A stretch of 64,000 nt of DNA from a virus. How positions within the stretch are numbered: the first letter of the stretch is position 1; every line of letters begins with the position of its first letter. A program made the position numbers and the translations under genes. The notes below the pieces were generated by a model, which had not been told where the DNA came from, searched no databases, and saw only the letters and a list, made by a program, of their open reading frames with translations. The stretch spans positions 1 through 64,000 of the IMG/VR virus record IMGVR_UViG_3300027823_000001, one strand, 5' to 3'. Of the stretch, positions 15,492 to 22,736 are shown piece by piece.

Positions 15492-16513
15492 ACGACATCA
15501 ACAAGCACAGCATGATCGACGCGCCGAGCGTGCCCGTGGCCAACCCCGAGATGAAGAAGAAGCGCACGCGCAGCGCGACCAAGACACGTATGGCCGGACA
15601 CGAGGGGCCAGGCCTGCACTACAAACAAGTGCGCACGACCATCGCGCTGCTGAAGCACAGCACGATCTTTTTAGAGTTCTCGGTGGAAGAGCGAGCAGCC
15701 TTCAACGAGATCGCGAGGCTCAACTACGATCTCTCCGCTGCCAAGAGTCTCGCGCTAGAACACGCGTTCGCGAAGCTCGATGACGAGGTGATGGGCCGCG
15801 CGCGCGATGAGTTCGAGTTCGTGCGAGGGCGCACGTCGATCCGCAACCACGGGGCCTGCATCGCCAGCTGCGCGCTCTGCGGCAAGGGTGACTCCAAGGA
15901 CGATGGCACCAACCAGGACAAGCTCCAGTACGACTTCTGCCTGACGAACACCCAGGGAGGTACGGACCTGTGGGTAGGAAGCAACTGCATCCTGAACTTC
16001 GGGTTGAAGGTGCGCGGTGCAGCCACGAGCGAGGAAGCCCGCGCGATCCTCGAACGCAACCTGCGCGAGTGCATGTCGATCTGGAAGAAGGAAGCGTGGC
16101 GGAACGACAACCCCGAGCATGCGCGCATCGCTGAACACTTCGCCGCGCTCGAACGCCTGTGCCACGACTTCCGATGGTACGGGCGCTACGGCTCGATGAA
16201 GGGTGACATCCTCACACTCGGTCAGACGCAAGAGGGCGTGTTCCGGCGCTGCCAAGCCGCAGTCCAGCCCATGCGGAACGCGCTGCGCTTCTACGAGCGC
16301 GCCGACTACCTCACCGATGCAAAGGCGGTGGCGTGGAAAGAGGCACGCCGTCTGTTGCACTCGTTGCAGTGGCTCGTTGCGCAGCTCGACGCTGCGCAGA
16401 ACAAGAACGGCTACGAGCGCGAGCACTTTCTTCACCAGGCGCGCATCGCGCGAGAGAAGCTGCTCGCTGTACGCGTGCAGAAGCGCACGCCTCGCCCGAT
16501 GCCCGCCGCCTGA
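15482..16513 (+). CDS. Unknown protein with a central Cys cluster
   Basis: This 343-residue protein has a basic N-terminus (MKKKRTRSATKTR) and a central Cys region (CIASCALCGKGD, then a Cys pair around the phrase GSNCILNFG). A long helical C-terminal half follows. The Cys spacing could hold zinc and resembles zinc-ribbon modules of nucleic-acid-binding proteins. No family is recognised. It shares its 5' leader with the AAA+ gene that follows, which suggests co-regulation. Confidence 0.6.
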   Translation: MDMNDINKHSMIDAPSVPVANPEMKKKRTRSATKTRMAGHEGPGLHYKQVRTTIALLKHSTIFLEFSVEERAAFNEIARLNYDLSAAKSLALEHAFAKLDDEVMGRARDEFEFVRGRTSIRNHGACIASCALCGKGDSKDDGTNQDKLQYDFCLTNTQGGTDLWVGSNCILNFGLKVRGAATSEEARAILERNLRECMSIWKKEAWRNDNPEHARIAEHFAALERLCHDFRWYGRYGSMKGDILTLGQTQEGVFRRCQAAVQPMRNALRFYERADYLTDAKAVAWKEARRLLHSLQWLVAQLDAAQNKNGYEREHFLHQARIAREKLLAVRVQKRTPRPMPAA

Positions 16514-16518
16514 ACCGA

Positions 16519-16570
16519 TCAACCACCAACCCCAAGTACCCAGCTCAAAGAAAAGAGACGATGGACATGA
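16519..16570 (+). repeat. Repeated 5' leader, copy 2
   Basis: This is the second copy of the leader at 15441-15491. The AGGAG of copy 1 is AAAGAAAAG here, so the ribosome-binding sites differ in strength. Confidence 0.7.
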
Positions 16571-17538
16571 CTACTATTCGTAAGCCCAGAGGATTCGCAA
16601 ACGTGACGACGACAATCGCAGACGCAGCAGACCCGATCGAGTACGAAGACCGCACCGTAGGAGGCGCGGTCTTCGTCGCTCGGAAGGGCACGCATCCCAA
16701 CGTGCCGCTGCCGCGCCCCTACGTCTTCGATCAGAAGCAGTGCCAGGAGATCGCCGTAGGGGTCCGCCGCGGAATGAACGTGCTCCTCACGGGGCCCACG
16801 GGCTGCGGCAAGACCAGCGTGGTCTCGGCGATCGCGTCGCAGATCAATCAGCCGTTCGTGCGCTTCAACTGTGATGGCGAGACCCGGGTCTCGAACTTGC
16901 GAGGCATGATGAAGCCTACGTCGCAGGACGGCGTGCTGACGCTCACGTTCTCGCCTGGTGACCTGGCTCTCGCGATGGAGCAAGGCTACTGGGTGCTGCT
17001 CGACGAGATCGACGCAGCGCTACCGAGCGTGCTGTTCGTGCTCCAGCCTGTGCTGGAGGAAGACCGCCGCGAGCTGCATGTGCCTGAGATCAAGCGCACC
17101 ATCTCCGCGCATCCCGACTTCCGCATCTTCGCAACGGGTAACACGATCGGCTTCCGCTCGGCGTCCCGCGCGCGGCACGCAGGTACCAACCCCATGAACG
17201 CAGCGTTCGTCGATCGCTTCGGCATGCTGATCGCGTGCGACTACGCGAGCAAGGACGACGAGACCAACCGGATCAAGGTCAACGTGCCTGACCTCGACAA
17301 TGACTTCGCCGAGGGCGTGGCGCGCGTCGCAGACGCACTGCGACGTGATGAGAAGTTCAAGGCGGACTTCTCTACTCGTCGTTGCGTGCAGTGGGCACGC
17401 TTGATCGGCGACTTCGACAACGACGTGCTGCGCGCGGCTGAACTCGCGGTGCTACGCAAGTTGGAGAGCCCGACAGACGCAAAGGTCGCACGCGCGATGA
17501 TCCGTCGGATCTTTGGCTACGATGAGGAGAAGGTCTAA
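16561..17538 (+). CDS. CobS-like/MoxR-type AAA+ ATPase
   Basis: The 325-residue protein is a MoxR-branch AAA+ ATPase. Walker A GPTGCGKT is at residues 78-85 and Walker B LLDEIDAA has Asp148-Glu149. A sensor-1-like FATGNT and a downstream Arg-rich VDRF segment follow. It resembles the CobS subunit of cobaltochelatase and its phage homologues. Such ATPases work with a VWA partner as chaperone or metal-insertase machines. A CobT-like VWA gene lies one gene downstream. ATG 16561 has the repeated leader; longer in-frame starts would overlap the previous gene. The substrate is unknown, and a cobalamin role is not implied by the rest of the window. Confidence 0.75.
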   Translation: MDMTTIRKPRGFANVTTTIADAADPIEYEDRTVGGAVFVARKGTHPNVPLPRPYVFDQKQCQEIAVGVRRGMNVLLTGPTGCGKTSVVSAIASQINQPFVRFNCDGETRVSNLRGMMKPTSQDGVLTLTFSPGDLALAMEQGYWVLLDEIDAALPSVLFVLQPVLEEDRRELHVPEIKRTISAHPDFRIFATGNTIGFRSASRARHAGTNPMNAAFVDRFGMLIACDYASKDDETNRIKVNVPDLDNDFAEGVARVADALRRDEKFKADFSTRRCVQWARLIGDFDNDVLRAAELAVLRKLESPTDAKVARAMIRRIFGYDEEKV

Positions 17539-18413
17539 TGGCCACGCGCATCGTAGGCAAACGTATCAAGGTCGGCGGTGACCCTGCGGAGCTGTACCGT
17601 TTCGAAACGAGTGCTGCCCCACACACGGAGGTTCAGCGTTTCGCGTTCGGCCTCTGGCGCGGCTCGACGGAAACGTCTGTGCGTACCGTCATGAGTGTCA
17701 TCGGCGATGTTCAGCGCGGGCTGCTCGTTGATCTCCCGGTGGAGAGTTTCGACAAGCTCGACGCTGGGATCGCGCAAGTGGAAGCCGCGCTCTTCTCATT
17801 CTCCGATCAGCGCGTCTCCTCATTCTCCGAGTGCGAGCAGTGCGAGCCCTCCGATCCGTGCGCGCCTGAGAGCTGGCAGGTCTCGATTCGCAACCAGCAC
17901 GCGCGCGTGGTCACGAAGACAAAGTTCACCATGGGATGGCTGGGCTCCCACACATGGTGGATGATCGAAGGCGGTTGGCTGACCCCGATCGGAGGGCGCC
18001 CTCTTTCGGAGGGCTACATACAGAAGATGGAAACAGCGACGCTTGTTTCAACCGTTGAGTCCGCTGCAAACAAGGCGTTTGTGAATGAGATCAGGAACGT
18101 CGAGGCGATGCCTAATCGCATCGCCACGAAGATCACCTCGTACCTCGGTCCGAGCATCTCAGACGAAGACATCGCAGCTGGCATCGCCGCCACGTGGAGC
18201 AACCTGCACGCTGAGGAACAGAAGCGCCGCGTGATCGAACAGCGGCGCGCCGAAGAAGTTCGGCTCTTGCTCGCGCAGCAAGAGCATGCGACTCGGCTCA
18301 TCGAAGAAGAACGACAGCGACGGATCGCAGCAGGCGATGTGTCAGCTCTCGACGATCAAGGACTTGCATCAAAGCTTCGTGCTAAGCGCACGAAGGGAAT
18401 GGAACCGTCATGA
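17538..18413 (+). CDS. Unknown protein between the AAA+ and VWA genes
   Basis: This 291-residue protein has a beta-rich first half with a Cys/Ser stretch (FSECEQCEPSDPCAPESW). A second half is a long charged helix (EEQKRRVIEQRRAEEVRLLL) likely to be a coiled coil. It is coupled to the AAA+ gene by TAATG and to the VWA gene by ATGA. It is therefore probably part of the same complex, perhaps an adaptor. No homologue is recognised by eye. Confidence 0.6.
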   Translation: MATRIVGKRIKVGGDPAELYRFETSAAPHTEVQRFAFGLWRGSTETSVRTVMSVIGDVQRGLLVDLPVESFDKLDAGIAQVEAALFSFSDQRVSSFSECEQCEPSDPCAPESWQVSIRNQHARVVTKTKFTMGWLGSHTWWMIEGGWLTPIGGRPLSEGYIQKMETATLVSTVESAANKAFVNEIRNVEAMPNRIATKITSYLGPSISDEDIAAGIAATWSNLHAEEQKRRVIEQRRAEEVRLLLAQQEHATRLIEEERQRRIAAGDVSALDDQGLASKLRAKRTKGMEPS

Positions 18414-20458
18414 TCCAACACGAGATGGAAAGGCTCGGTCGGCTACTCGCCTACGACCGCGACCTGAAGGTAGATGTGCGAGGCACGCGCGCGTACTCGA
18501 CGCCCGGACGCGTCGTGATCCCCAACGCAGCGAAGTACGAGCACCTTGGCGACAACGCTGAGAGGATGTTGCACGCGCTCCTCGATCACGAGTGCGGTCA
18601 TGCGAAGCACACCGAGCACGCGTTCATGGAGCGCGCGCACAAGCATGGAGGCAGTGCGCTGCACAGCCTGGTGAACGGTCTGGAGGACGGTCGTGTCGAG
18701 CGCTTGATGGGCAACGAGTACATCGGCTGCCGGCAGAACCTGCACGCGAAGAATCGGTGGTTCTGGGAGGATGAGAAGTGGCGGGCAGGCTTTCTCGCGA
18801 AGGACGCGTGGGGCGCGTTTTGCGTCGCCGTGACGTTGCACACGCGGGGCTCGGTGAGCCTCGCAGAGATCGATGCTGCCCGCCCTGAGATCGGGAGCTT
18901 GCTTCGTGTTGCGCTGTCTCTCGGCGTAGATCGTGCGGCAGGGGCAGCATCGACTGCGGAGGTCTACAGGATCGCGCTCGAAGTGTGGGAGCACTTCAAG
19001 CAGCCTCCGCCGCCTCCGCCCGAAGCATCCGATGACGAGTCTGACGAGAACACCGAAGCGGAAGACACCGAAGCGGAAGACACCGAAGCGGAAGACACCG
19101 AAGCGGAAGACACCGAAGCGGAAGACACCGAAGCCGAGGACACCGAAGCCGAGGACACCGAAGGCGACGATACAGATGGTGCTGTTGGCGAAGGCGACGA
19201 CAACGAAGCCGAGGACAGCAACGAAGCCGGCGGTGACGAAGCCGAGGACAGCAACGAAGCCGGCGATGACGACGGCGATGCTGCTGAAGGCGGCGTGAGT
19301 GACGGCGGGCGCATCGACCCGTATGCAGCGCTTCGCGCCCTCGGGCCACTCGACAGTTGGAGCAAGGCGAACAGCGTGGTGGATCCTGAAGAGGCCATCT
19401 GTACGCTCATGGAACAGTCGTACGAAGGGCAGCAGCAGTACCGAGTGTTCTCACACGAGTTCGACATCGAGCGCGACTTCTACGCGCACCCTCTACCCGC
19501 GAGCACCGAGTGCACCGACACGCTGGAAGAGATTGAACACGATGCCATCGAGGCTAGCTCTGCGCTCACGCAAGCGTTCGAGGTCGCGCTGCGTGCGCGT
19601 CGCGAGAAGCGTCCTGTTGGCGGTAACGACGAAGGCGAAGTCGATCTCGACCTGATGGGCGAGTACGCAACAGGGTCTGTGTCGTCCGACACGATCTACC
19701 AGCAGTTCATCTCCGAGGATGATCGCGACGTGACGGTTGCGATCATGCTCGACTGCTCAGGCTCGATGTACTCTCGAAGCCGTCTCGCGAGGCGCACTGC
19801 CTACGCGCTGCATCTTGCGCTGGAAGCCTGCTCGATCCAGCACGAGATCACAGGCTTCACTACCATCTCGTCTGCGGACTTCAGAGAGAAGCTCTGGACG
19901 AGTGATCGGCCTGAACTCGGAGTGCACTTCGCCGCGATGCGCGCTGCCATGATTGAAGCCGAGAAGCACGGGGTGAACCCTATGCTCTTTGCCCGAGAGA
20001 TGTGGCGCGCAGGTGGTAGTAGTAACTCCTTGGCGCTCTCGCCGCTGTTCGTGCCGACGTACGCGGTCTTCAAGCCCTACGGAGTCTCCGACATGCAGGC
20101 ACTGAAGTACGCCCAAGGCATTCACGAAAATCTCGATGGTGAGGCCGTGCTCTGGCAGGCTCGGCGGCTTGCCTCACGACCTGAAAAGCGTCGCGTGATG
20201 TTCGTCCTCTCGGACGGCATGCCCGCAGGCACGCGGGACTCGCGCCTCGGCGTGGAACATCTGAAGGAAAGCGTTCAGCATGTGCTCGACGCAGGGATCG
20301 AGGTGTACGGCATCGGAATCGAAACGACGGCCGTGCAGCACTTCTACCCACGACACTGGGTCGCCAACTCGATCGACGAGCTGATGGCTGTCGCGTTCGC
20401 GAGCTTCGCGCAGGTGCTCACGGAAGGCCGCAGCGAGGTCGAATGCGTGAACTTGTAG
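18410..20458 (+). CDS. CobT-like VWA-domain protein
   Basis: The 682-residue protein has an N-terminal domain with HECGH (residues 60-64) and a CobT-like LEDGRVERLMG segment. An acidic, proline-flanked linker (about 205-300) contains a TEAED repeat. The C-terminal VWA domain has an intact MIDAS motif DCSGS at 448-452. With the MoxR/CobS-like ATPase it resembles a cobaltochelatase-type AAA+/VWA pair. Pairs like this occur in other phages, where their target is unclear. The C-terminus overlaps the sigma-like gene by 16 nt. The HExxH and MIDAS suggest two metal sites. Confidence 0.75.
   Translation: MIQHEMERLGRLLAYDRDLKVDVRGTRAYSTPGRVVIPNAAKYEHLGDNAERMLHALLDHECGHAKHTEHAFMERAHKHGGSALHSLVNGLEDGRVERLMGNEYIGCRQNLHAKNRWFWEDEKWRAGFLAKDAWGAFCVAVTLHTRGSVSLAEIDAARPEIGSLLRVALSLGVDRAAGAASTAEVYRIALEVWEHFKQPPPPPPEASDDESDENTEAEDTEAEDTEAEDTEAEDTEAEDTEAEDTEAEDTEGDDTDGAVGEGDDNEAEDSNEAGGDEAEDSNEAGDDDGDAAEGGVSDGGRIDPYAALRALGPLDSWSKANSVVDPEEAICTLMEQSYEGQQQYRVFSHEFDIERDFYAHPLPASTECTDTLEEIEHDAIEASSALTQAFEVALRARREKRPVGGNDEGEVDLDLMGEYATGSVSSDTIYQQFISEDDRDVTVAIMLDCSGSMYSRSRLARRTAYALHLALEACSIQHEITGFTTISSADFREKLWTSDRPELGVHFAAMRAAMIEAEKHGVNPMLFAREMWRAGGSSNSLALSPLFVPTYAVFKPYGVSDMQALKYAQGIHENLDGEAVLWQARRLASRPEKRRVMFVLSDGMPAGTRDSRLGVEHLKESVQHVLDAGIEVYGIGIETTAVQHFYPRHWVANSIDELMAVAFASFAQVLTEGRSEVECVNL
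19049..19163 (+). repeat. 15-bp tandem repeat encoding an acidic linker
   Basis: The unit GACACCGAAGCGGAA repeats about seven and a half times, drifting to GCCGAG in later units. It encodes TEAED repeats in the linker between the two domains of the VWA protein. The run is a likely site of length variation between isolates. Confidence 0.85.
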
Positions 20459-22362
20459 CGCCCGTCTCGAACTTCGGATCCTTCGACGACATCGTGTCCA
20501 GGGAAGTGCGCCGCATAGGTCGCGTCCCTGGACACGACACGGAGGACCTGAAGCAAGAGGCGCGCATCGCCGTCGTGAAGGCCCTGTCGCGCTACGATCG
20601 GAAGAGCACAGGGCGCACGTTCATCGCGGTGGCGGTGCGGAACAAGCTGATCAATCTGAAGAGGAACGCGTGCACGAACGGGCGCGTACCTCGCGATGCG
20701 CACGGACGCTTGGCGTCGCTGCACTCGCTCGACACTCCGGTACCTGGCGATGACGGCGAGCAGACCTGGCTCGATCGAATCGCTGATGAAGCATCCGACG
20801 CTGAGGAATCAGCATCTGCGCGCGAACTCGTGCGCGCGTTGGATGAGCGGCTCTCGGCACAGGAGATGTCGCTGCTCGTTACCGCGCTGGTCGAAGGCGC
20901 GAAGATCGGAACGGCTCGCGCCCGAGGCGAGCGAGTGAACGCAGGGGACGTGGATCGCGTGCGAGCAACTGCGCGCGATACGATCGCAAGGCTACTCGGC
21001 CAACGACGGATGTTGACGAGTGATGGACATCGTGTAGATACAAGACCGGAGGAACTGAAGATGACGACGACGAAAGTGACCCTGCCCATAGTGAAGACCG
21101 AAGAACTGCCCGACTGTCACGCGGCTCTGCCCACGGGGCCGGGCTACGACCCTGCCGATCTGCTGTGCCGTGACCAGTGCCGTGATAAGTTCTCGTGCGT
21201 GCGCGACCTTGTGAACGATCGGGCCAAGAACGAGAAGGGCTACACGCTGGCCGTGGACACCGAGGTCCAGGCCGTGCTCTCGGGCACGCTCTCGCACGAC
21301 GACGCCATCGCACGCATGAAGAAGCGCAACGCGATCGTGGAGAGCGGAGGTCAGATCACCGACGCTCTCTCGACGGTGCTGCCGCTCGCGAAGGCGCCTG
21401 CGCCCGCCGTGAAGGCACCTGCGGCGCCCCCGACGCTCGCGCCCGCCGCCGAACCCGCAGCACCCGCTGCGCCTGTTGTGGAGGCTCCTGCGCGCGTCCC
21501 CGAACCCGAACCGACCGACACCAAGACGAGCGACAAGACGAGCGACACCAAGACGAGCGAGGAAGACATGGGCACCAAGACGAGCGAGGAAGACATGGGC
21601 ACCAAGAAGAAGGCCGCCAACAAGCCTGAGAAGGCCGCCAAGAAGAAGGACGCACCGCCGCCTGAGAAGGCCGCCAAGAAGAAGGACGCACCGCCGCCCC
21701 CCAACAAGCCTGAGAAGGCCGCCAAGAAGAAGGACGCACCGCCGCCCCCCAACAAGCCTGAGACGAAGCCCGAGGGCGCCCCGAAGCGCAAGGGCAAGGC
21801 GCCCATCCCCACGGCGAACCGTGTGGCGATCTACGGGGCGGGCAAGGAGCGCTGGCTTCCTCAGCCGCGCGCGCTGACCGAGGATCAGATGGCTGCGGCG
21901 CTCGGGCGCGTGCGCCTCGGGCAGAGCTTCGACCTCGCGATCGGGATGGAGATCGTGCGCAAGAAGCGCGATGGCTCCGAGGTCGTGGTGAAGATCGCGA
22001 AGGATGGCTTCGCGATGGACGGTGTCACCTACCCGTCGCTCTCCGCCGCAGGTCAGTGGGCGTCGCGCCGCGCCGTCTCCGGCAACGACTTCTTCAACGT
22101 CGAGGTTTACTCGTGCACCGAGATCCGGGGCAAGGGCGTGCCACAGGCGGTCTACTCCAAGCAGGGAGAGGGCAAGGCAGCAGTGGTCGGCGCGCACGTC
22201 GAGAAGACGGTGCAGCCGAAGAAGGCCGCCGCACCGAAGGCTGCGAAGAAGGCGACCAAGAAGGATGCGAAGAAGGCGACCAAGAAGGCTGCGAAGAAGG
22301 CGACCAAGAAGGCCGCGCCGCCGCCCCCGAAGGCCGCGAAGAAGGCGACCAAGAAGAAGTGA
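20443..22362 (+). CDS. Sigma-70-like region fused in frame to a DUF2924/histone-H1-like protein
   Basis: This is one uninterrupted 639-codon frame. Residues 1 to about 205 look like a sigma factor: DTEDLKQEARIAVVKALSRY and an aromatic/Arg helix match region 2, and a later helix could be a reduced region 4. From residue 207 a different protein begins, with a Cys pair, a Pro/Lys linker, a DUF2924-like domain and a (KKATKKAA)n tail. A promoter-like motif at 21028 and GGAGGAACTGAAG before ATG 21061 suggest the second part is also made alone. Either a fusion or a lost stop codon explains the layout. The start overlaps the VWA gene by 16 nt. Confidence 0.65.
   Translation: MRELVAPVSNFGSFDDIVSREVRRIGRVPGHDTEDLKQEARIAVVKALSRYDRKSTGRTFIAVAVRNKLINLKRNACTNGRVPRDAHGRLASLHSLDTPVPGDDGEQTWLDRIADEASDAEESASARELVRALDERLSAQEMSLLVTALVEGAKIGTARARGERVNAGDVDRVRATARDTIARLLGQRRMLTSDGHRVDTRPEELKMTTTKVTLPIVKTEELPDCHAALPTGPGYDPADLLCRDQCRDKFSCVRDLVNDRAKNEKGYTLAVDTEVQAVLSGTLSHDDAIARMKKRNAIVESGGQITDALSTVLPLAKAPAPAVKAPAAPPTLAPAAEPAAPAAPVVEAPARVPEPEPTDTKTSDKTSDTKTSEEDMGTKTSEEDMGTKKKAANKPEKAAKKKDAPPPEKAAKKKDAPPPPNKPEKAAKKKDAPPPPNKPETKPEGAPKRKGKAPIPTANRVAIYGAGKERWLPQPRALTEDQMAAALGRVRLGQSFDLAIGMEIVRKKRDGSEVVVKIAKDGFAMDGVTYPSLSAAGQWASRRAVSGNDFFNVEVYSCTEIRGKGVPQAVYSKQGEGKAAVVGAHVEKTVQPKKAAAPKAAKKATKKDAKKATKKAAKKATKKAAPPPPKAAKKATKKK
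21028..21040 (+). promoter_or_regulatory. Recurrent phage promoter-like motif (copy 4), internal
   Basis: CATCGTGTAGATA lies inside the long fused frame, 33 nt before ATG 21061. A GGAGG ribosome-binding site lies between the two. It supports separate expression of the downstream domain. Confidence 0.5.
21061..22362 (+). CDS. DUF2924-like, Lys/Ala-rich DNA-binding protein (internal start)
   Basis: From ATG 21061 this frame encodes 433 residues. An N-terminal segment has CRDQCRDKFSCV. A Pro/Ala/Lys linker follows with repeated EKAAKKKDAPPP units. A folded domain around residues 245-340 (DGVTYPSLSAAGQWASRRAV) resembles DUF2924. The C-terminus of about 60 residues is made of AAKKATKK repeats like histone H1. 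It could condense phage or host DNA. The strong GGAGGAAC ribosome-binding site and the internal promoter-like motif argue that this is an independent product of the fused frame. Confidence 0.6.
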   Translation: MTTTKVTLPIVKTEELPDCHAALPTGPGYDPADLLCRDQCRDKFSCVRDLVNDRAKNEKGYTLAVDTEVQAVLSGTLSHDDAIARMKKRNAIVESGGQITDALSTVLPLAKAPAPAVKAPAAPPTLAPAAEPAAPAAPVVEAPARVPEPEPTDTKTSDKTSDTKTSEEDMGTKTSEEDMGTKKKAANKPEKAAKKKDAPPPEKAAKKKDAPPPPNKPEKAAKKKDAPPPPNKPETKPEGAPKRKGKAPIPTANRVAIYGAGKERWLPQPRALTEDQMAAALGRVRLGQSFDLAIGMEIVRKKRDGSEVVVKIAKDGFAMDGVTYPSLSAAGQWASRRAVSGNDFFNVEVYSCTEIRGKGVPQAVYSKQGEGKAAVVGAHVEKTVQPKKAAAPKAAKKATKKDAKKATKKAAKKATKKAAPPPPKAAKKATKKK

Positions 22363-22374
22363 TCAGCTGATCAC
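22359..22374. other. 16-bp perfect palindrome at the stop codon
   Basis: GTGATCAGCTGATCAC is fully self-complementary and contains the TGA of the H1-like gene. It may be an operator, or the stem of a small hairpin upstream of the terminator. A protein site cannot be named. Confidence 0.5.
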
Positions 22375-22384
22375 GCACACGATG

Positions 22385-22420
22385 AAGCCCGCCCAGCAAA
22401 CCAGCTGCGGCGGGCTTTTT
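22385..22420 (+). terminator. Factor-independent terminator
   Basis: AAGCCCGCC (22385-22393) pairs with GGCGGGCTT (22409-22417) around a 15-nt loop and is followed by a T-run. It ends the AAA+/VWA/sigma transcript. Confidence 0.85.
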
Positions 22421-22448
22421 CGTTTCTGCTTTTGGGCTTCCCGCACCG

Positions 22449-22461
22449 CATCGGGTAGATC
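22449..22461 (+). promoter_or_regulatory. Recurrent phage promoter-like motif (copy 5)
   Basis: CATCGGGTAGATC follows the terminator. Its TAGATC part ends 6 nt before ATG 22467, and no ribosome-binding site lies between, so the transcript would be leaderless. Confidence 0.6.
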
Positions 22462-22466
22462 ACAGT

Positions 22467-22736
22467 ATGTCCCCAGGTTGGATCGTGAACGTTTCACGCG
22501 ACGATGGTACGCACGAGGTCGAGCGCGATCACGCGCCCTGCCTCGTGCTCGACAACGGCGACTTCGTGTTCGAGGTCTGGTTCTGGCATAGCACTCTGCG
22601 CTGCTACTTCTGCCTGACGCGCGGTCCGCACGCAGCCCGCGCGATCGCGCAAGGCGTGATCTACTTCCATCCCGACGACGTACCGCACGCACTGCGCGCT
22701 CGCGTGGAAGCCGCGCAGCTGAAGCTCGCTAGCTGA
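22467..22736 (+). CDS. Small hypothetical protein ahead of DNA polymerase
   Basis: The 89-residue protein is beta-rich with many aromatics (FVFEVWFWHSTLRCYF) and a helical C-terminus. It has a leaderless-type promoter position and a TGATG overlap with the polymerase gene. No family is recognised. Confidence 0.55.
   Translation: MSPGWIVNVSRDDGTHEVERDHAPCLVLDNGDFVFEVWFWHSTLRCYFCLTRGPHAARAIAQGVIYFHPDDVPHALRARVEAAQLKLAS

Noticed and set aside
19049-19163. CRISPR-like or regulatory repeat array
   Set aside because: The 15-bp units are directly adjacent and in frame, encoding an acidic linker; there are no spacers.
16561-20458. A cobalamin biosynthesis operon
   Set aside because: Only CobS/CobT-like parts are present, and such AAA+/VWA pairs occur in phages without cobalamin genes.
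20992-22197. 401-codon reading frame on the - strand opposite the H1-like gene
   Set aside because: It is the complement of Lys/Ala/Pro repeats and has repeated Leu/Gly/Arg blocks; no ribosome-binding site fits.
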